Under the pieces are notes generated by a model, which made no database searches, was not told the DNA's origin, and was given only the letters and a program-made list of their open reading frames with translations. 64,000 bases of DNA from Pseudaminobacter soli (ex Li et al. 2025) (GTDB lineage Bacteria; Pseudomonadota; Alphaproteobacteria; Rhizobiales; Rhizobiaceae). This document shows, piece by piece, positions 13,116 to 25,830 of the stretch. The translations under genes were made by a program, and so were the position numbers. The first letter of the stretch is position 1. Each line of letters starts with the position of its first letter. The DNA lies in NCBI RefSeq assembly GCF_029892515.1, contig NZ_JARXVF010000010.1, positions 62,001 to 126,000 on the forward strand, read 5' to 3'.

Positions 13116-15224
13116 ATGCGCCCTTCCCTCCTCGACCCATTGTTCGTGCCGATCACCTCGCTCGCCGGCGTGGGCCCGAAAATTGCCGACCTGATCGCCA
13201 AGGTCGTGCCTGCCGACCTCAGCGACCGGCCGGCGCGCGCGGCCGATCTCGTCTTCACACTGCCCAATTCGGTGATCGACCGGCGCAACCGGCCGGGCAT
13301 AGCTTTGGCGCCGTCGGGCGCCATCGTGACGCTGGACGTGACGGTGGACCGCCATCAGCCAGCGCCGCGCGGCAACAAGTCGGTGCCCTACCGCGTCTAT
13401 GCCTACGACGATACGGGCGAGATCGCACTGACCTTCTTCCACGCCAACGCCTCGTGGCTCGAGCGCGCCCTGCCAGTGGGCGAGGAAGTGATCGTGAGCG
13501 GCCGGATGGAGTGGTTCAACGGCCGCCCGAGCATGGTGCATCCCGACCATATCGCGCGCAAGTCCGAGGCCGAGAACCTGCCGCTGGTCGAGCCGGTCTA
13601 TCCTCTCACTGCGGGCCTGTCGCCAAAGGTGCTGCGCCGCGCCGTCGGCCAGGCACTGGAGCGCGTGCCGGAACTGCCAGAATGGCAGGACGCCGAACTG
13701 ATGCGGCGGCAGACCTTTCCGGCTATGCGCGATGCGCTCAACCGCATTCACCACCCGGCCGATCCGCTCGACGTTTCGCCCGACAGTGCGGCGTGGCGCC
13801 GGCTCGCCTATGACGAGTTTTTGGCGGGACAAATCTCGCTGGCGCTGGTGCGGGCGACCGTGCGCAAGCTTTCGGGCCGACCGCTAACCGGCGACGGCAA
13901 GCTGATTGCGGCGCTGAAAAACGCCCTGCCCTATGAGCTGACGCGCTCACAGATTGAGGCGCTGGCTGAGATTGACGCGGACCTGCAAAAGCCAGAACGC
14001 ATGCTGCGCCTGCTGCAGGGCGATGTTGGCTCGGGCAAGACGGTCGTGGCACTGCTTTCCATGGCTCGCGCGGTGGAAGCCGGCGGGCAGGCAGCGATGA
14101 TGGCGCCGACGGAAATCCTTGCCCGCCAGCATTTTGCGTCGATTGCGCCGCTTGCCGAAAAGGTCGGCTTGCGGATAGCTGTTCTGACGGGCCGCGAAAA
14201 GGGCCGCGAGCGCGCCGATATCCTTGCCAGTCTGGCAGATGGCGAGATCAACATCGTCGTCGGCACGCATGCGCTGTTCCAGGAGACGGTGCAATTCCGC
14301 GACTTGGCGCTGGCAGTCATCGACGAGCAGCACCGCTTCGGCGTGCACCAGCGGCTTGCGATGACGGCTAAGGGCGATGCGCCCGACATGCTGGTGATGA
14401 CGGCAACGCCCATTCCGCGCACGCTGGTGCTGACTGCCTTCGGCGACATGGACGTCTCGCGCCTGACCGAAAAGCCGGCGGGCCGGCAACCCATCCGCAC
14501 GATCACCCTGCCATTCGACCGCCTGGATGAGTTGGTCGGGCGGATGCGCGACGCCGTCGCGGAAGGCCAAAAGGTCTACTGGATCTGTCCGCTCGTGGAG
14601 GAGTCCGAAGAGGTCGAGCTGATGTCGGCCGAGGAGCGTTTTTCGTCGCTAAAACCCGTGTTCGGTGACAGGATCGGCCTCGTTCATGGGCGCATGAAGG
14701 GCGCGGAGAAGGACGAAGCCATGCGCGCCTTCAAGGAAGGCGAAACGCGCATCCTGATTGCCACCACGGTCATCGAGGTGGGCGTCGACGTGCCCGACGC
14801 CACCATCATCGTGATCGAACATGCCGAGCGTTTTGGGCTCGCGCAGCTACACCAGCTGCGCGGCCGCGTCGGGCGCGGTTCCAAGGCTTCGACCTGCGCG
14901 CTGCTCTATAAGGACCCGCTCGGTGAAACCGCCAAGCGCCGGCTTTCAGTCATGCGCGAAACCGAAGACGGTTTTCGTATCGCCGAGGAAGACCTGAAGC
15001 TGCGTGGCGAAGGTGAGTTGCTGGGCACACGGCAATCGGGCACGCCGGGCTTCCAGGTCGCTCGTATTGAAGCTCACGCGGATCTGCTCGAAATCGCGCG
15101 TGACGATGCTCGCCTACTGCTGAACCGCGATCCGGACCTCAAGTCCGAGCGCGGACAAGCTGTGCGGACGCTGCTCTATTTGTTCGGGCGCGACGAGGCG
15201 GTGAGGCTGCTGCGCGCCGGCTGA
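13116..15224 (+). CDS. recG: ATP-dependent DNA helicase RecG
   Basis: A 702-residue branch-migration helicase acting on stalled forks and Holliday junctions. It has an N-terminal OB-fold wedge domain, Walker A GDVGSGKTVVALLS (Lys308), the DEQH box at about residue 403 (DEQHRFGVHQRL), TATPIPRTL, and a C-terminal QLRGRVGRG block. Homologues start MRPSLLDPL, which sets the ATG at 13116; the frame is open 54 nt further upstream without a ribosome site. Its 3' end overlaps the convergent DUF502 gene by 49 bp. Confidence 0.97.
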   Translation: MRPSLLDPLFVPITSLAGVGPKIADLIAKVVPADLSDRPARAADLVFTLPNSVIDRRNRPGIALAPSGAIVTLDVTVDRHQPAPRGNKSVPYRVYAYDDTGEIALTFFHANASWLERALPVGEEVIVSGRMEWFNGRPSMVHPDHIARKSEAENLPLVEPVYPLTAGLSPKVLRRAVGQALERVPELPEWQDAELMRRQTFPAMRDALNRIHHPADPLDVSPDSAAWRRLAYDEFLAGQISLALVRATVRKLSGRPLTGDGKLIAALKNALPYELTRSQIEALAEIDADLQKPERMLRLLQGDVGSGKTVVALLSMARAVEAGGQAAMMAPTEILARQHFASIAPLAEKVGLRIAVLTGREKGRERADILASLADGEINIVVGTHALFQETVQFRDLALAVIDEQHRFGVHQRLAMTAKGDAPDMLVMTATPIPRTLVLTAFGDMDVSRLTEKPAGRQPIRTITLPFDRLDELVGRMRDAVAEGQKVYWICPLVEESEEVELMSAEERFSSLKPVFGDRIGLVHGRMKGAEKDEAMRAFKEGETRILIATTVIEVGVDVPDATIIVIEHAERFGLAQLHQLRGRVGRGSKASTCALLYKDPLGETAKRRLSVMRETEDGFRIAEEDLKLRGEGELLGTRQSGTPGFQVARIEAHADLLEIARDDARLLLNRDPDLKSERGQAVRTLLYLFGRDEAVRLLRAG

Positions 15225-15931
15225 TCGGCATCGGCCAGCGCCGGATTGCCGATGCCGCCGTCAATCGTGACGCCCTTGACCTTGATCGCCTTCTTGACCT
15301 CTGGCGCGACGAGGCCGGCCGAGACGATGAGCTTGGCGCCGTCTTCGATGCTCATGTCGAGCAGAACGATCTCGGATTTGCGCACATACATCAGGAAGCC
15401 GGTCGTCGGATTCGGCGTGCAGGGCATGAACACCGCAATCAGCGGATCGTCGCCGTCGTCGAGCTTCTCGTTGATTTCCGTGCGCTTGTCGCCGGCCACG
15501 AAGACGAGCGACCACACGCCCTTGCGCGGATATTCGACCAGCCCGACTGTGCGGAACATCTCATTCTTGTTCGAAAGGGCCGTTTCGAAAATCTGCTTCA
15601 GCGCCTTGTAGATGCTGCGCACCAGCGGCATGCGGTCGAGCAGCCGCTCGCCGAGCGAAATCACCGTGCGGCCGATGATGTTGGCGGTAAGGAAGCCGAT
15701 CAGCGTGATCAGCACGAGCGCCACGATGAGGCCGAAGCCAGGCACCCTGATCGAGAGATAGGTATCTGGATTGTAGTCGGCCGGAATGTAGGGCTTAACC
15801 CAGGAATCGACCCAGCCGATGAAGGACCAGGCGATGTAGGCCGTGATCGCCAACGGCGCGCAGACCACGAACCCGGTCAGGAAATAATTCCTCAACCGTG
15901 TCATAGCCGATGTCTTGTGCGTTTCCGACAT
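15176..15931 (-). CDS. DUF502 family membrane protein
   Basis: A 251-residue protein of the DUF502 family. Two membrane segments are visible: about residues 16-38 (FLTGFVVCAPLAITAYIAWSF) and 66-88 (GLIVALVLITLIGFLTANII). A conserved cytoplasmic region follows with RMPLVRSIYKALKQ and the FMPCTPNPTTGFL block. Function is unknown. It converges on recG and shares its last 49 bp with it on the opposite strand, which is unusually tight. The C-terminal 25 residues are low in complexity and may be free to vary. Confidence 0.88.
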   Translation of the reverse strand: MSETHKTSAMTRLRNYFLTGFVVCAPLAITAYIAWSFIGWVDSWVKPYIPADYNPDTYLSIRVPGFGLIVALVLITLIGFLTANIIGRTVISLGERLLDRMPLVRSIYKALKQIFETALSNKNEMFRTVGLVEYPRKGVWSLVFVAGDKRTEINEKLDDGDDPLIAVFMPCTPNPTTGFLMYVRKSEIVLLDMSIEDGAKLIVSAGLVAPEVKKAIKVKGVTIDGGIGNPALADADQPARSSLTASSRPNK

Positions 15932-16011
15932 GCTTCACCCGCCGCTGGTTGCAGCGCAACATTAGTGAAGCATGCCGTCCTTTGGAACAGCGAAATTGGC
16001 CGAGCGGCCGC

Positions 16012-17835
<1,824 letters not shown>

Positions 17836-17925
17836 GGTTCGCTTGCCCCGATTCCGAATTTCGCCCCTGCGGCTATCTAGTAACTGCCGCAGGCAGGAGA
17901 AAGTCACATTGCGTGTCGTTTCGTA

Positions 17926-17971
17926 TCAGCCGGAAGGGTCGGGCCGGGCGACCCGCCGGCCCTTCGGCTGA
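17926..17971 (-). terminator. long hairpin between glmU and glmS
   Basis: TCAGCCG...AAGGG and CCCTT...CGGCTGA pair to form a long GC-rich hairpin 23 bp after the glmU stop. There is no T run on the minus strand, so it may act as an attenuator or mRNA stabiliser rather than a full terminator. Confidence 0.45.
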
Positions 17972-17994
17972 TGCGCATGAATAGTCTATCGAAG

Positions 17995-19344
17995 TTATTT
18001 TTTCGCTGCGCTGGCGCGTCTTTCGCGCAGCTGCTTGGCGCGCTCCGGAAGCGTCTTTTGGCGGGCGCGGCCAAAGGCCAAGGCGTCTTCAGGCACATTC
18101 TCGGTCACCACGCTTCCCGAAGCGATGTAGGCGCGGTCGCCGATCGTGATGGGTGCCACCAATGCGGTGTTCGAACCGATGAAAGCGCCCGCGCCAATAT
18201 CGGTAAAGAACTTCGAATAGCCATCATAGTTGCATGTGATGGTGCCGGCGCCGATATTGGCGCCCGGTCCGACACGGGCATCGCCGATATAGGTCAGGTG
18301 GTTGACCTTGGCGCCCGCCTCGATTGTAGCCTTCTTGACCTCGCAGAAATTGCCGACCTTGGCCTTTTCGTGAAGGTTCGCACCCGGCCGAAGCCGCGCG
18401 AACGGACCGATCTCCGCGCGGGGGCCGATATTGGCGCCTTCGAGATGGCTGAAGGCGTGGATGATCGCGCCGCTGGCCACTGTGACGCCCGGGCCGAAAT
18501 AGACATTCGGCTCGAGCAGAACGTCAGGGTCTATCTCGGTGTCATGCGAGAAGAACACCGTTTCGGGGGAGATCATGGTCACGCCGGACAGCATGACCTC
18601 GCGACGCTTGCGCTTTTGCCAGATGGCCTCGGCCTCGGCGAGCTCTGCGCGGTTGTTGATGCCGAGCACGCTCTCGTAGCTGGCTTCAGTTGCAACCACC
18701 TTCAGCCCTGCGGCATGGGCGATCTCGACCACGTCGGTCAGATAATATTCGCCCTTGGCGTTGTCATTGCCGATCTTATCGAGCAGCGTGAGAGCATTCT
18801 TGCCCGAAATGGCCATCAGCCCGCTGTTGCAGAAGCCGATCCGCTTTTCCTCGTCGGTGCAGTCCTTGTCCTCGCGGATGGCAACCAGCTCGCCGTCCTT
18901 TTCGATGAGACGGCCATAACCTGCCGGATTGGGCGGGAGGAAGCCGACAACCACGACCGCAGCCCCTTCGGCGAGCTTTCCGCGGGCAGCCACAAGCGCA
19001 TCCGCGTCGACCAGCGGCGTGTCGCCGAACATCACCAGAATATCGTCATAGCCGCGTTCGATCGCGGCCCGCGCCGAAAGCACGGCGTGTCCGGTGCCGA
19101 GGCGCTCGGTCTGGACAAAAGTTTCGGCGCGTGGCGCGAAGGAAGCTGCGGCTTCGCGCATCTGTTCGGCGCCATGGCCGATGATCAGCGCGAGATCGCC
19201 AGCGCCGGCAGCTTCGGCCGCACGTGTGACGTGAGCGACCATCGGCAGGCCGGCAATCTTGTGAAGCACCTTGGGCAAGGCGCTTTTCATGCGCGTGCCT
19301 TCACCGGCGGCAAGGATGATCGACAGGCAAGATCGTGCGGTCAT
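17995..19344 (-). CDS. glmU: bifunctional GlcNAc-1-P uridyltransferase / GlcN-1-P acetyltransferase
   Basis: 449 residues performing the last two steps to UDP-GlcNAc. The N-terminal nucleotidyltransferase domain has the signature [20 protein letters not shown] and the GDTPLVD Mg-binding region. The C-terminal left-handed beta-helix acetyltransferase has hexapeptide repeats and the conserved [10 protein letters not shown] and [14 protein letters not shown]-like ([16 protein letters not shown]) blocks. Length is normal. The promoter probably lies in the 165-bp gap to ccdA, which also contains the start of a repeat (CTAGAGCA at 19384). Confidence 0.98.
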   Translation of the reverse strand: MTARSCLSIILAAGEGTRMKSALPKVLHKIAGLPMVAHVTRAAEAAGAGDLALIIGHGAEQMREAAASFAPRAETFVQTERLGTGHAVLSARAAIERGYDDILVMFGDTPLVDADALVAARGKLAEGAAVVVVGFLPPNPAGYGRLIEKDGELVAIREDKDCTDEEKRIGFCNSGLMAISGKNALTLLDKIGNDNAKGEYYLTDVVEIAHAAGLKVVATEASYESVLGINNRAELAEAEAIWQKRKRREVMLSGVTMISPETVFFSHDTEIDPDVLLEPNVYFGPGVTVASGAIIHAFSHLEGANIGPRAEIGPFARLRPGANLHEKAKVGNFCEVKKATIEAGAKVNHLTYIGDARVGPGANIGAGTITCNYDGYSKFFTDIGAGAFIGSNTALVAPITIGDRAYIASGSVVTENVPEDALAFGRARQKTLPERAKQLRERRASAAKK

Positions 19345-19509
19345 GGCGATTTCCGAAAGTGAACGGGAAGAATCGGCTCAGTTCTAGAGCACGATTCCCA
19401 AGAATGCGAAGGGGTTTTGCAAGAGCCCCGGGCCACGATCTGCAAAGGATTGTGACGCAGGCGGGGCGTGATGCCCTTTCAGGTCACTGCCAGTTCGTAA
19501 AACCTTCGA

Positions 19510-20256
19510 TCAGCCGAGCCTGCCGAGAACCGGAAACGTCTCCAGCAGCCAGTAGGATGCGGTCTGCACGCCCCCGGTCAGGAACAGCACGCCGGCAACG
19601 ACCAGCAACGCGCCGATGACCTTTTCGACACGGCCGAGATGCAGGCGGAAACGACCGAGGAAGCGCATGAAACTGTCCGAGAACAACGCCGCGAGCAGAA
19701 ACGGTATTCCGAGGCCGAGCGAATAGGCGGCAAGCAGCAGCGCGCCCTCGCCCATCGTCTCGCGGCCTCCGGCCAGCGTCAGGATTGGCCCGAGGACCGG
19801 CCCGATGCAGGGCGTCCAGCCGAACGCGAAGGCCAGCCCCATGACATAGGCGGCAACGGCATTGGCCGGCTTGCCTTCAGCATGGAAGCGCGCCTCGCGC
19901 GACAGGAACGGGATTTTGATGAAGCCGAGGAAATTGAGTCCCATGACGATGATCAGAACACCAGCCGCCATGGCCAGCGGTTCCTGCCAGACGCGCAGTA
20001 CCCGCCCAATCGTCGAGGCGCCGGCGCCGAGTGCTACGAAAACCGTCGAAAAGCCGAGCACGAAGGCAAGGGAGGTTAAAAGCAGAGCATTACGAGTGCC
20101 GGCCCGCGAGGCCTTGCCCTCACCGGCGCGGAAATCCTCGACCGACACGCCGGCCATGTAGCAGAGATAGGGCGGCACCAGAGGCAGGACGCAGGGAGAC
20201 AGAAACGACAGCGCGCCCGCCCCGATCGCACTCAGATAACCGACATCCAACGCCAT
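19510..20256 (-). CDS. ccdA: cytochrome c biogenesis protein CcdA
   Basis: A 248-residue inner-membrane protein of the DsbD/CcdA family, which passes electrons from thioredoxin to periplasmic thiols for heme attachment. Six membrane segments are apparent. The two redox-active Cys of the family are present: Cys22 in LSFLSPCVLPLVPPYL, and the second in FGWTPCIGPVLGP. It is divergent from the DedA-type gene with 213 bp between, and no other cytochrome c maturation gene is near it. Confidence 0.92.
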   Translation of the reverse strand: MALDVGYLSAIGAGALSFLSPCVLPLVPPYLCYMAGVSVEDFRAGEGKASRAGTRNALLLTSLAFVLGFSTVFVALGAGASTIGRVLRVWQEPLAMAAGVLIIVMGLNFLGFIKIPFLSREARFHAEGKPANAVAAYVMGLAFAFGWTPCIGPVLGPILTLAGGRETMGEGALLLAAYSLGLGIPFLLAALFSDSFMRFLGRFRLHLGRVEKVIGALLVVAGVLFLTGGVQTASYWLLETFPVLGRLG

Positions 20257-20469
20257 GCTTTTGCTGCCCCTTCAGGTCTCGCGCCGCTTATAGCCACGCT
20301 AGACCAGTCTCTCCAATCACGACTGCGTGGCAGATCGTCACCCTCGCAACAATCAGCCGAGTTCAGCCCTGAACTTTGCCGGCTGCCTCCATATATCAGG
20401 GCAATCCGCCCGCCGAGCGTGCTCTGACTGCGCCTCGACGCAGTCGTCTTCAACGTCTAAAAGGCACGT

Positions 20470-20985
20470 ATGAACATTGAAACCCTGGTAGATGGCATCA
20501 TCGCCTTCACCCAAGAGAACGCAAGCTGGGCGCCATACATCGTGTTCGCCCTGGCATTTGCCGAATCCATGGCGATCGTGTCGCTGCTGGTGCCGGCCTG
20601 GGGCATCCTGATCGGCATCGGCGCTCTTGTGGGCATCAGCGAGATCGATTTCTGGCCGGTCTGGCTCGGCGCTGCACTCGGCGCCATCGTGGGCGACTGG
20701 CTGTCCTACCTGTTCGGCTTCCATTTCAAGGATGCCGCAACGAAGGTCTGGCCTCTTTCCAGGCATCCGGCCATGGTCGAGCGCGGGCAAGTCTTCTTCG
20801 ATCGCTGGGGACCGTGGAGCGTGTTTTTCGGCCGGTTCTTCGGCCCGTTGCGCGCCGTCGTGCCGCTGCTTGCCGGCATGTTCGCGATGCGCAGCCTGCA
20901 CTTCCAACTGGCCAATGTCGCCTCAGCCATCGTCTGGGCATTCGTGCTGCTGGCGCCGGGCTCCATTCTGCGTCAAATCTTCTAG
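20470..20985 (+). CDS. DedA family membrane protein
   Basis: A 171-residue member of the DedA/SNARE-associated (PF09335) family of membrane lipid scramblase-like proteins. It has the conserved early acidic segment (ALAFAESMAIVSLLVPAWG), the GDWLSYLFG motif, and the late motif GRFFGPLRAVVPLLAGMF with the family Arg and Pro. It is a little shorter than E. coli DedA proteins (about 200-220). Its stop codon lies inside the start of a palindromic repeat at 20982. Confidence 0.88.
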   Translation: MNIETLVDGIIAFTQENASWAPYIVFALAFAESMAIVSLLVPAWGILIGIGALVGISEIDFWPVWLGAALGAIVGDWLSYLFGFHFKDAATKVWPLSRHPAMVERGQVFFDRWGPWSVFFGRFFGPLRAVVPLLAGMFAMRSLHFQLANVASAIVWAFVLLAPGSILRQIF

Positions 20986-21088
20986 AGCATTTTGCAGCCA
21001 GACGGAATCGTCCGGCGTCGCATAAAGGCGGCTGAGAAAACGAATAGAGCGACGGAATTGCATTCGCCAGAATGCCCGTCCGCTCTAG
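20982..21088. repeat. palindromic intergenic repeat (RIME-like)
   Basis: The segment begins CTAGAGC and ends GCTCTAG, an inverted pair 107 bp apart, with internal short palindromes (ACGG..CCGT type). A related left end, CTAGAGCACGATTC, occurs at 19384. Short palindromic elements that start with CTAGAGCA are familiar from rhizobial intergenic regions. It lies between the DedA and DUF1402 genes and overlaps the DedA stop codon. Confidence 0.5.
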
Positions 21089-21140
21089 CATCACGGGCCA
21101 ATTCGTGGTTTGTCGGCCGCGGATCTGGCGGAGGACATTC

Positions 21141-22127
21141 ATGAAAGCTTGGAACAGGTTGGGGCTCACGGTTGCGCTTGCGGCCGCCCTGGTTGCCGTG
21201 TCGCTCGCGAGTGGCGCGGTGCAGGCCGACGCCATGGTCGTCGTGCCCGCCGGCAACAGGTCCGCGACCCAGCCGCCGATCCCGAACACTTCCGCACTCC
21301 GGGCGCGCGCCTTCAACACCACCTACGAGGCCAAATACGAGCAGATCATCGCCCTGCTGAAGCGCGAAACCAAGCTGATGGCCCAGATCAAAACGGCCGC
21401 CGCCACTTATGGTGTCGACCCGATCCACGTCGTGGGCGCGCTGGTCGGCGAGCACACCTACAATGTCAGCGCAGTCGGCACGGTGCAGACTTACTATGTG
21501 AAGGCACTGGCCTATGCGAATGCCGACTTCGCTTTCCGCTACAAGGGCGTGGCGGTGCAGAACTTCCTCGAGCGGCCGGAATTTTCACGCTGCGCCGCCG
21601 ATCAAGGCAGCGCCGCGCTGTGGAGCTGCCGCGACCAGGTCTGGGACGAGGCGTTTCGTGGCAAGACAGTCGACGGCGTCGCCTATGAGCCGCTGAGCTT
21701 CCAGCGCGCCTTCTTCCAGCCCTTCTATGCTGGCCAGACCTTTGGCCTGGGCCAGATCAGCCCGCTGACGGCGCTCGAAGTGACGGACATGGTCAACAAG
21801 GTGAGCGGCTTCGACAAACTGACGCCCGACAGGCCGCAGGCGATCTATCGCGACATCATGGATCCCGACCGCGGCATCATCTACATCGCGGCAATCGTGC
21901 GCGACTCCATAGACGCCTATGCGGCAGAGGGTTTTGATATTTCCGGCAATCCCGGCATCACCGCAACGCTCTACAATGTCGGCCAGCCGAGGCGACGTGC
22001 CGCCGAGCTGCGGGCGGCGGTGGCCAGCGGCAGCGACCGCAAGCTGCCCGTCGAGAACTATTATGGCTGGCTGATCAACGAAAGGCTGGACCAGCTGAAA
22101 GCCCTGCTCGGCACCACGACACAGTGA
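21141..22127 (+). CDS. DUF1402 family exported protein, lysozyme-like
   Basis: A 328-residue protein with an N-terminal signal peptide (LGLTVALAAALVAVSLASGA, cut near residue 30). The ATG at 21141 has GGAGGA directly upstream. It matches the DUF1402 family of rhizobia. The body contains features that recall lytic transglycosylases: a Glu in GALVGEHTYN, a FGLGQISPLTALEV block and GITATLYNVGQPRRRA near the end. A peptidoglycan-cleaving role is therefore possible, but that is my inference from motif resemblance; the family is formally uncharacterised. It is probably periplasmic. Confidence 0.85.
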   Translation: MKAWNRLGLTVALAAALVAVSLASGAVQADAMVVVPAGNRSATQPPIPNTSALRARAFNTTYEAKYEQIIALLKRETKLMAQIKTAAATYGVDPIHVVGALVGEHTYNVSAVGTVQTYYVKALAYANADFAFRYKGVAVQNFLERPEFSRCAADQGSAALWSCRDQVWDEAFRGKTVDGVAYEPLSFQRAFFQPFYAGQTFGLGQISPLTALEVTDMVNKVSGFDKLTPDRPQAIYRDIMDPDRGIIYIAAIVRDSIDAYAAEGFDISGNPGITATLYNVGQPRRRAAELRAAVASGSDRKLPVENYYGWLINERLDQLKALLGTTTQ

Positions 22128-22191
22128 TTCCAGCGGCGCGGCAGCTCCAGCGGCTGCCTTGCTGTCTGGGCCTGCCTATCCTCATTCAGGC

Positions 22192-22216
22192 GGAACATAG
22201 GCTTTCGGACGACGTT
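22192..22216 (+). promoter_or_regulatory. EcfG-type general stress promoter of the 59-residue gene
   Basis: GGAAC (22192-22196) and CGTT (22213-22216) are separated by exactly 16 nt, a full match to the alphaproteobacterial EcfG/RpoE2 promoter. It sits 23 bp upstream of the ATG of the small acidic protein at 22240, an ideal distance. Confidence 0.75.
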
Positions 22217-22239
22217 TTCGTTCGAAAGGGAGAAACACC

Positions 22240-22419
22240 ATGCCGCCCGACAGCGCTCCTCCGCGCCCCTCGCCCGAAAAGGATCCTTCGACGGATGCTC
22301 CGTCATGGGAACCCGATGTTTCGGACTTCGATCCCGAGCTCGATGAGGAACGCGAGCAGATCGACCCGACCGAGGAAGAGATCATCCCGTCGCCTCCCCA
22401 GCCATTCCCTCCGGTTTGA
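22240..22419 (+). CDS. small acidic proline-rich protein (59 residues)
   Basis: An unrecognised 59-residue protein beginning MPPDSAPPRPSPEKD, with an acidic centre (DFDPELDEEREQIDP) and a proline-rich tail (IIPSPPQPFPPV). It has no Cys, no membrane segment and looks disordered. An AGGGAGA site precedes the ATG, and a full EcfG promoter match lies 23 bp upstream, which together make it a convincing gene. It is probably induced in the general stress response. Function is unknown. Confidence 0.7.
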   Translation: MPPDSAPPRPSPEKDPSTDAPSWEPDVSDFDPELDEEREQIDPTEEEIIPSPPQPFPPV

Positions 22420-22462
22420 TCGCCGTGGCCCTTGTCGTGCGGCGCTGACCTCGACGCGACTA

Positions 22463-23203
22463 TCAATATTCCTGCCTGGTAGGCCGATACAGGATCTCGT
22501 TGACGTCGACGTCCTCTGGCTGGCTCATCGCGAATGCCACCATGCTGGCGAAGGAGTCGGCCGGGATCGCCACCTGGTCGTAAAGCTGGCGCACCCTGTC
22601 GGCGACTTTCGGGTCGGTGATGGTGTCGGGGAGCTCGGTCGCGACCGCCCCTGGCGAAATCACGGTCGTGCGTATGTTGTAGGGCTTCACTTCCTGCCGC
22701 ATACCCTCGGAGATCACGCGCACAGCATATTTGGTGGCGGAATACACCGCGCCTCCCGGCCCCACCTTGTGGCCGGCGACCGAGGCAACATTGATGATGT
22801 GGCCGCTCTTCTGCTGCTTCATGTGCGGCAGCACCGCCGCAATCCCGTAAAGCACGCCCTTGATGTTGACGTCGATCATGCGGTCCCACTCGTCGATCTT
22901 CAAGCTTTCGAGAAGCGACTGGGGCATCAGGCCGGCATTGTTGATGATGACGTCGACCCGGCCGTGCATCTGCGCCGCACGATCGACCAGATGCTTGACC
23001 TGCTCGAAATGCGAGACGTCGGTCTCGATGGCCGCCTCCCTGCCTAGTGAAAGCTCCCCGGCAAGTGTTTGCAGCCGTTCGAGGCGGCGCGCGCCGAGCA
23101 CTAGCTTTGCTCCGTCCCTCGCGAGGCGACGCGCTGCCGCTTCGCCCAGCCCGCTGCTGGCACCGGTGATGACGACGACTTTGTCATTGATGTTCTCGGT
23201 CAT
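22463..23203 (-). CDS. short-chain dehydrogenase/reductase
   Basis: A 246-residue classical SDR. It has the nucleotide motif TGASSGLGE at residues 14-22, NNAG (about 89-92), and the catalytic Ser then YSATKYA (Tyr-x3-Lys). It resembles NAD(P)-dependent oxidoreductases of the YdfG/serine-dehydrogenase-like group, but the substrate is not clear. It ends the minus-strand set cupin - aldo/keto reductase - SDR (28 bp after the aldo/keto reductase) that lies divergent from the LysR regulator, so the three are probably co-regulated. Confidence 0.92.
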   Translation of the reverse strand: MTENINDKVVVITGASSGLGEAAARRLARDGAKLVLGARRLERLQTLAGELSLGREAAIETDVSHFEQVKHLVDRAAQMHGRVDVIINNAGLMPQSLLESLKIDEWDRMIDVNIKGVLYGIAAVLPHMKQQKSGHIINVASVAGHKVGPGGAVYSATKYAVRVISEGMRQEVKPYNIRTTVISPGAVATELPDTITDPKVADRVRQLYDQVAIPADSFASMVAFAMSQPEDVDVNEILYRPTRQEY

Positions 23204-23231
23204 GGCGGTTTCCTAATTTTGCACGCGATAC

Positions 23232-24236
<1,005 letters not shown>

Positions 24237-24632
24237 TCACGCTCGGTACTGTTCGTCGCTGACCTTCTCCATCCAGTCGACGACCTTGCCCTCAAGGGCC
24301 TCGGCGATGGCGATGTGGGTCATGGCAGTCGTTGGCGTCGCGCCATGCCAGTGCCTTTCGCCGGGCTCGAACCACACTACATCGCCGGGCCTGATTTCCT
24401 CGACCGGGCCGCCCTCGCGCTGCGCCCAGCCACAGCCCGACGTCACGATCAGGGTCTGTCCCAGAGGATGCGTGTGCCAGGCGGTGCGAGCGCCGGGCTC
24501 GAAAGTGACGATCGCGCCACCGACGCGCGCCGGCGCGCTTCTCGAAAACGGGGAGTCGAGGCGGACAGTTCCCGTAAAGTAATCAGCCGGTCCCTTGGCT
24601 GACGGCTGCGTTCCGTTTCGCTTGATTTCCAT
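24237..24632 (-). CDS. cupin domain protein
   Basis: A 131-residue single-domain cupin. Metal-ligand motifs are clear: [14 protein letters not shown] (first motif with two His) and [14 protein letters not shown] (second motif). Start at 24632 was chosen because homology begins at [12 protein letters not shown] and the upstream frame would run into the promoter region. Proteins of this kind accompany aldo/keto reductases and SDRs near LysR genes and are often annotated as quercetin-dioxygenase-like. The substrate is unknown. It is the first gene of the three-gene operon. Confidence 0.88.
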   Translation of the reverse strand: MEIKRNGTQPSAKGPADYFTGTVRLDSPFSRSAPARVGGAIVTFEPGARTAWHTHPLGQTLIVTSGCGWAQREGGPVEEIRPGDVVWFEPGERHWHGATPTTAMTHIAIAEALEGKVVDWMEKVSDEQYRA

Positions 24633-24710
24633 GTTGTCTTTCCCTTCGGCTGTCTCTCGATCTCGGATGCTTGCGGAATTTACCCACGACAGGCGCTGCG
24701 AATTAGCTGC

Positions 24711-24744
24711 TATAATGCGCATGAACCCATGAGATGGATTCATG
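24711..24744 (+). promoter_or_regulatory. promoter and operator palindrome of the LysR gene
   Basis: A perfect TATAAT -10 box lies at 24711-24716. It is followed at once by a nearly perfect 25-bp palindrome, CATGAACCCAT-GAG-ATGGATTCATG (24720-24744), which ends 2 bp before the LysR ATG. The palindrome overlaps the predicted transcription start, so it would suit autorepression by the regulator. It is also between the two divergent units. Confidence 0.6.
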
Positions 24745-24745
24745 A

Positions 24746-25639
<894 letters not shown>

Positions 25640-25830
25640 AACGCCTCCGAATCGGCATCTCGGCCAGTACTGAAATCGTGAAACGAATTGAATGGCGCGC
25701 CCTATGGCGCGGGCGCATGTTGGAGAAAAGCGAATGCCGGAGATCGCACCAACGAATATGGTGGCGGGAGGCTTGGCATCACTTGCCGACTCTTGGGCCG
25801 GATCGACCGTAAGGCAAAGAGGACATCCCG

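Noticed and set aside
22182-22889. 235-codon minus-strand frame overlapping the SDR gene
   Set aside because: A shifted frame within the SDR gene on the same strand; the SDR frame has all catalytic motifs.
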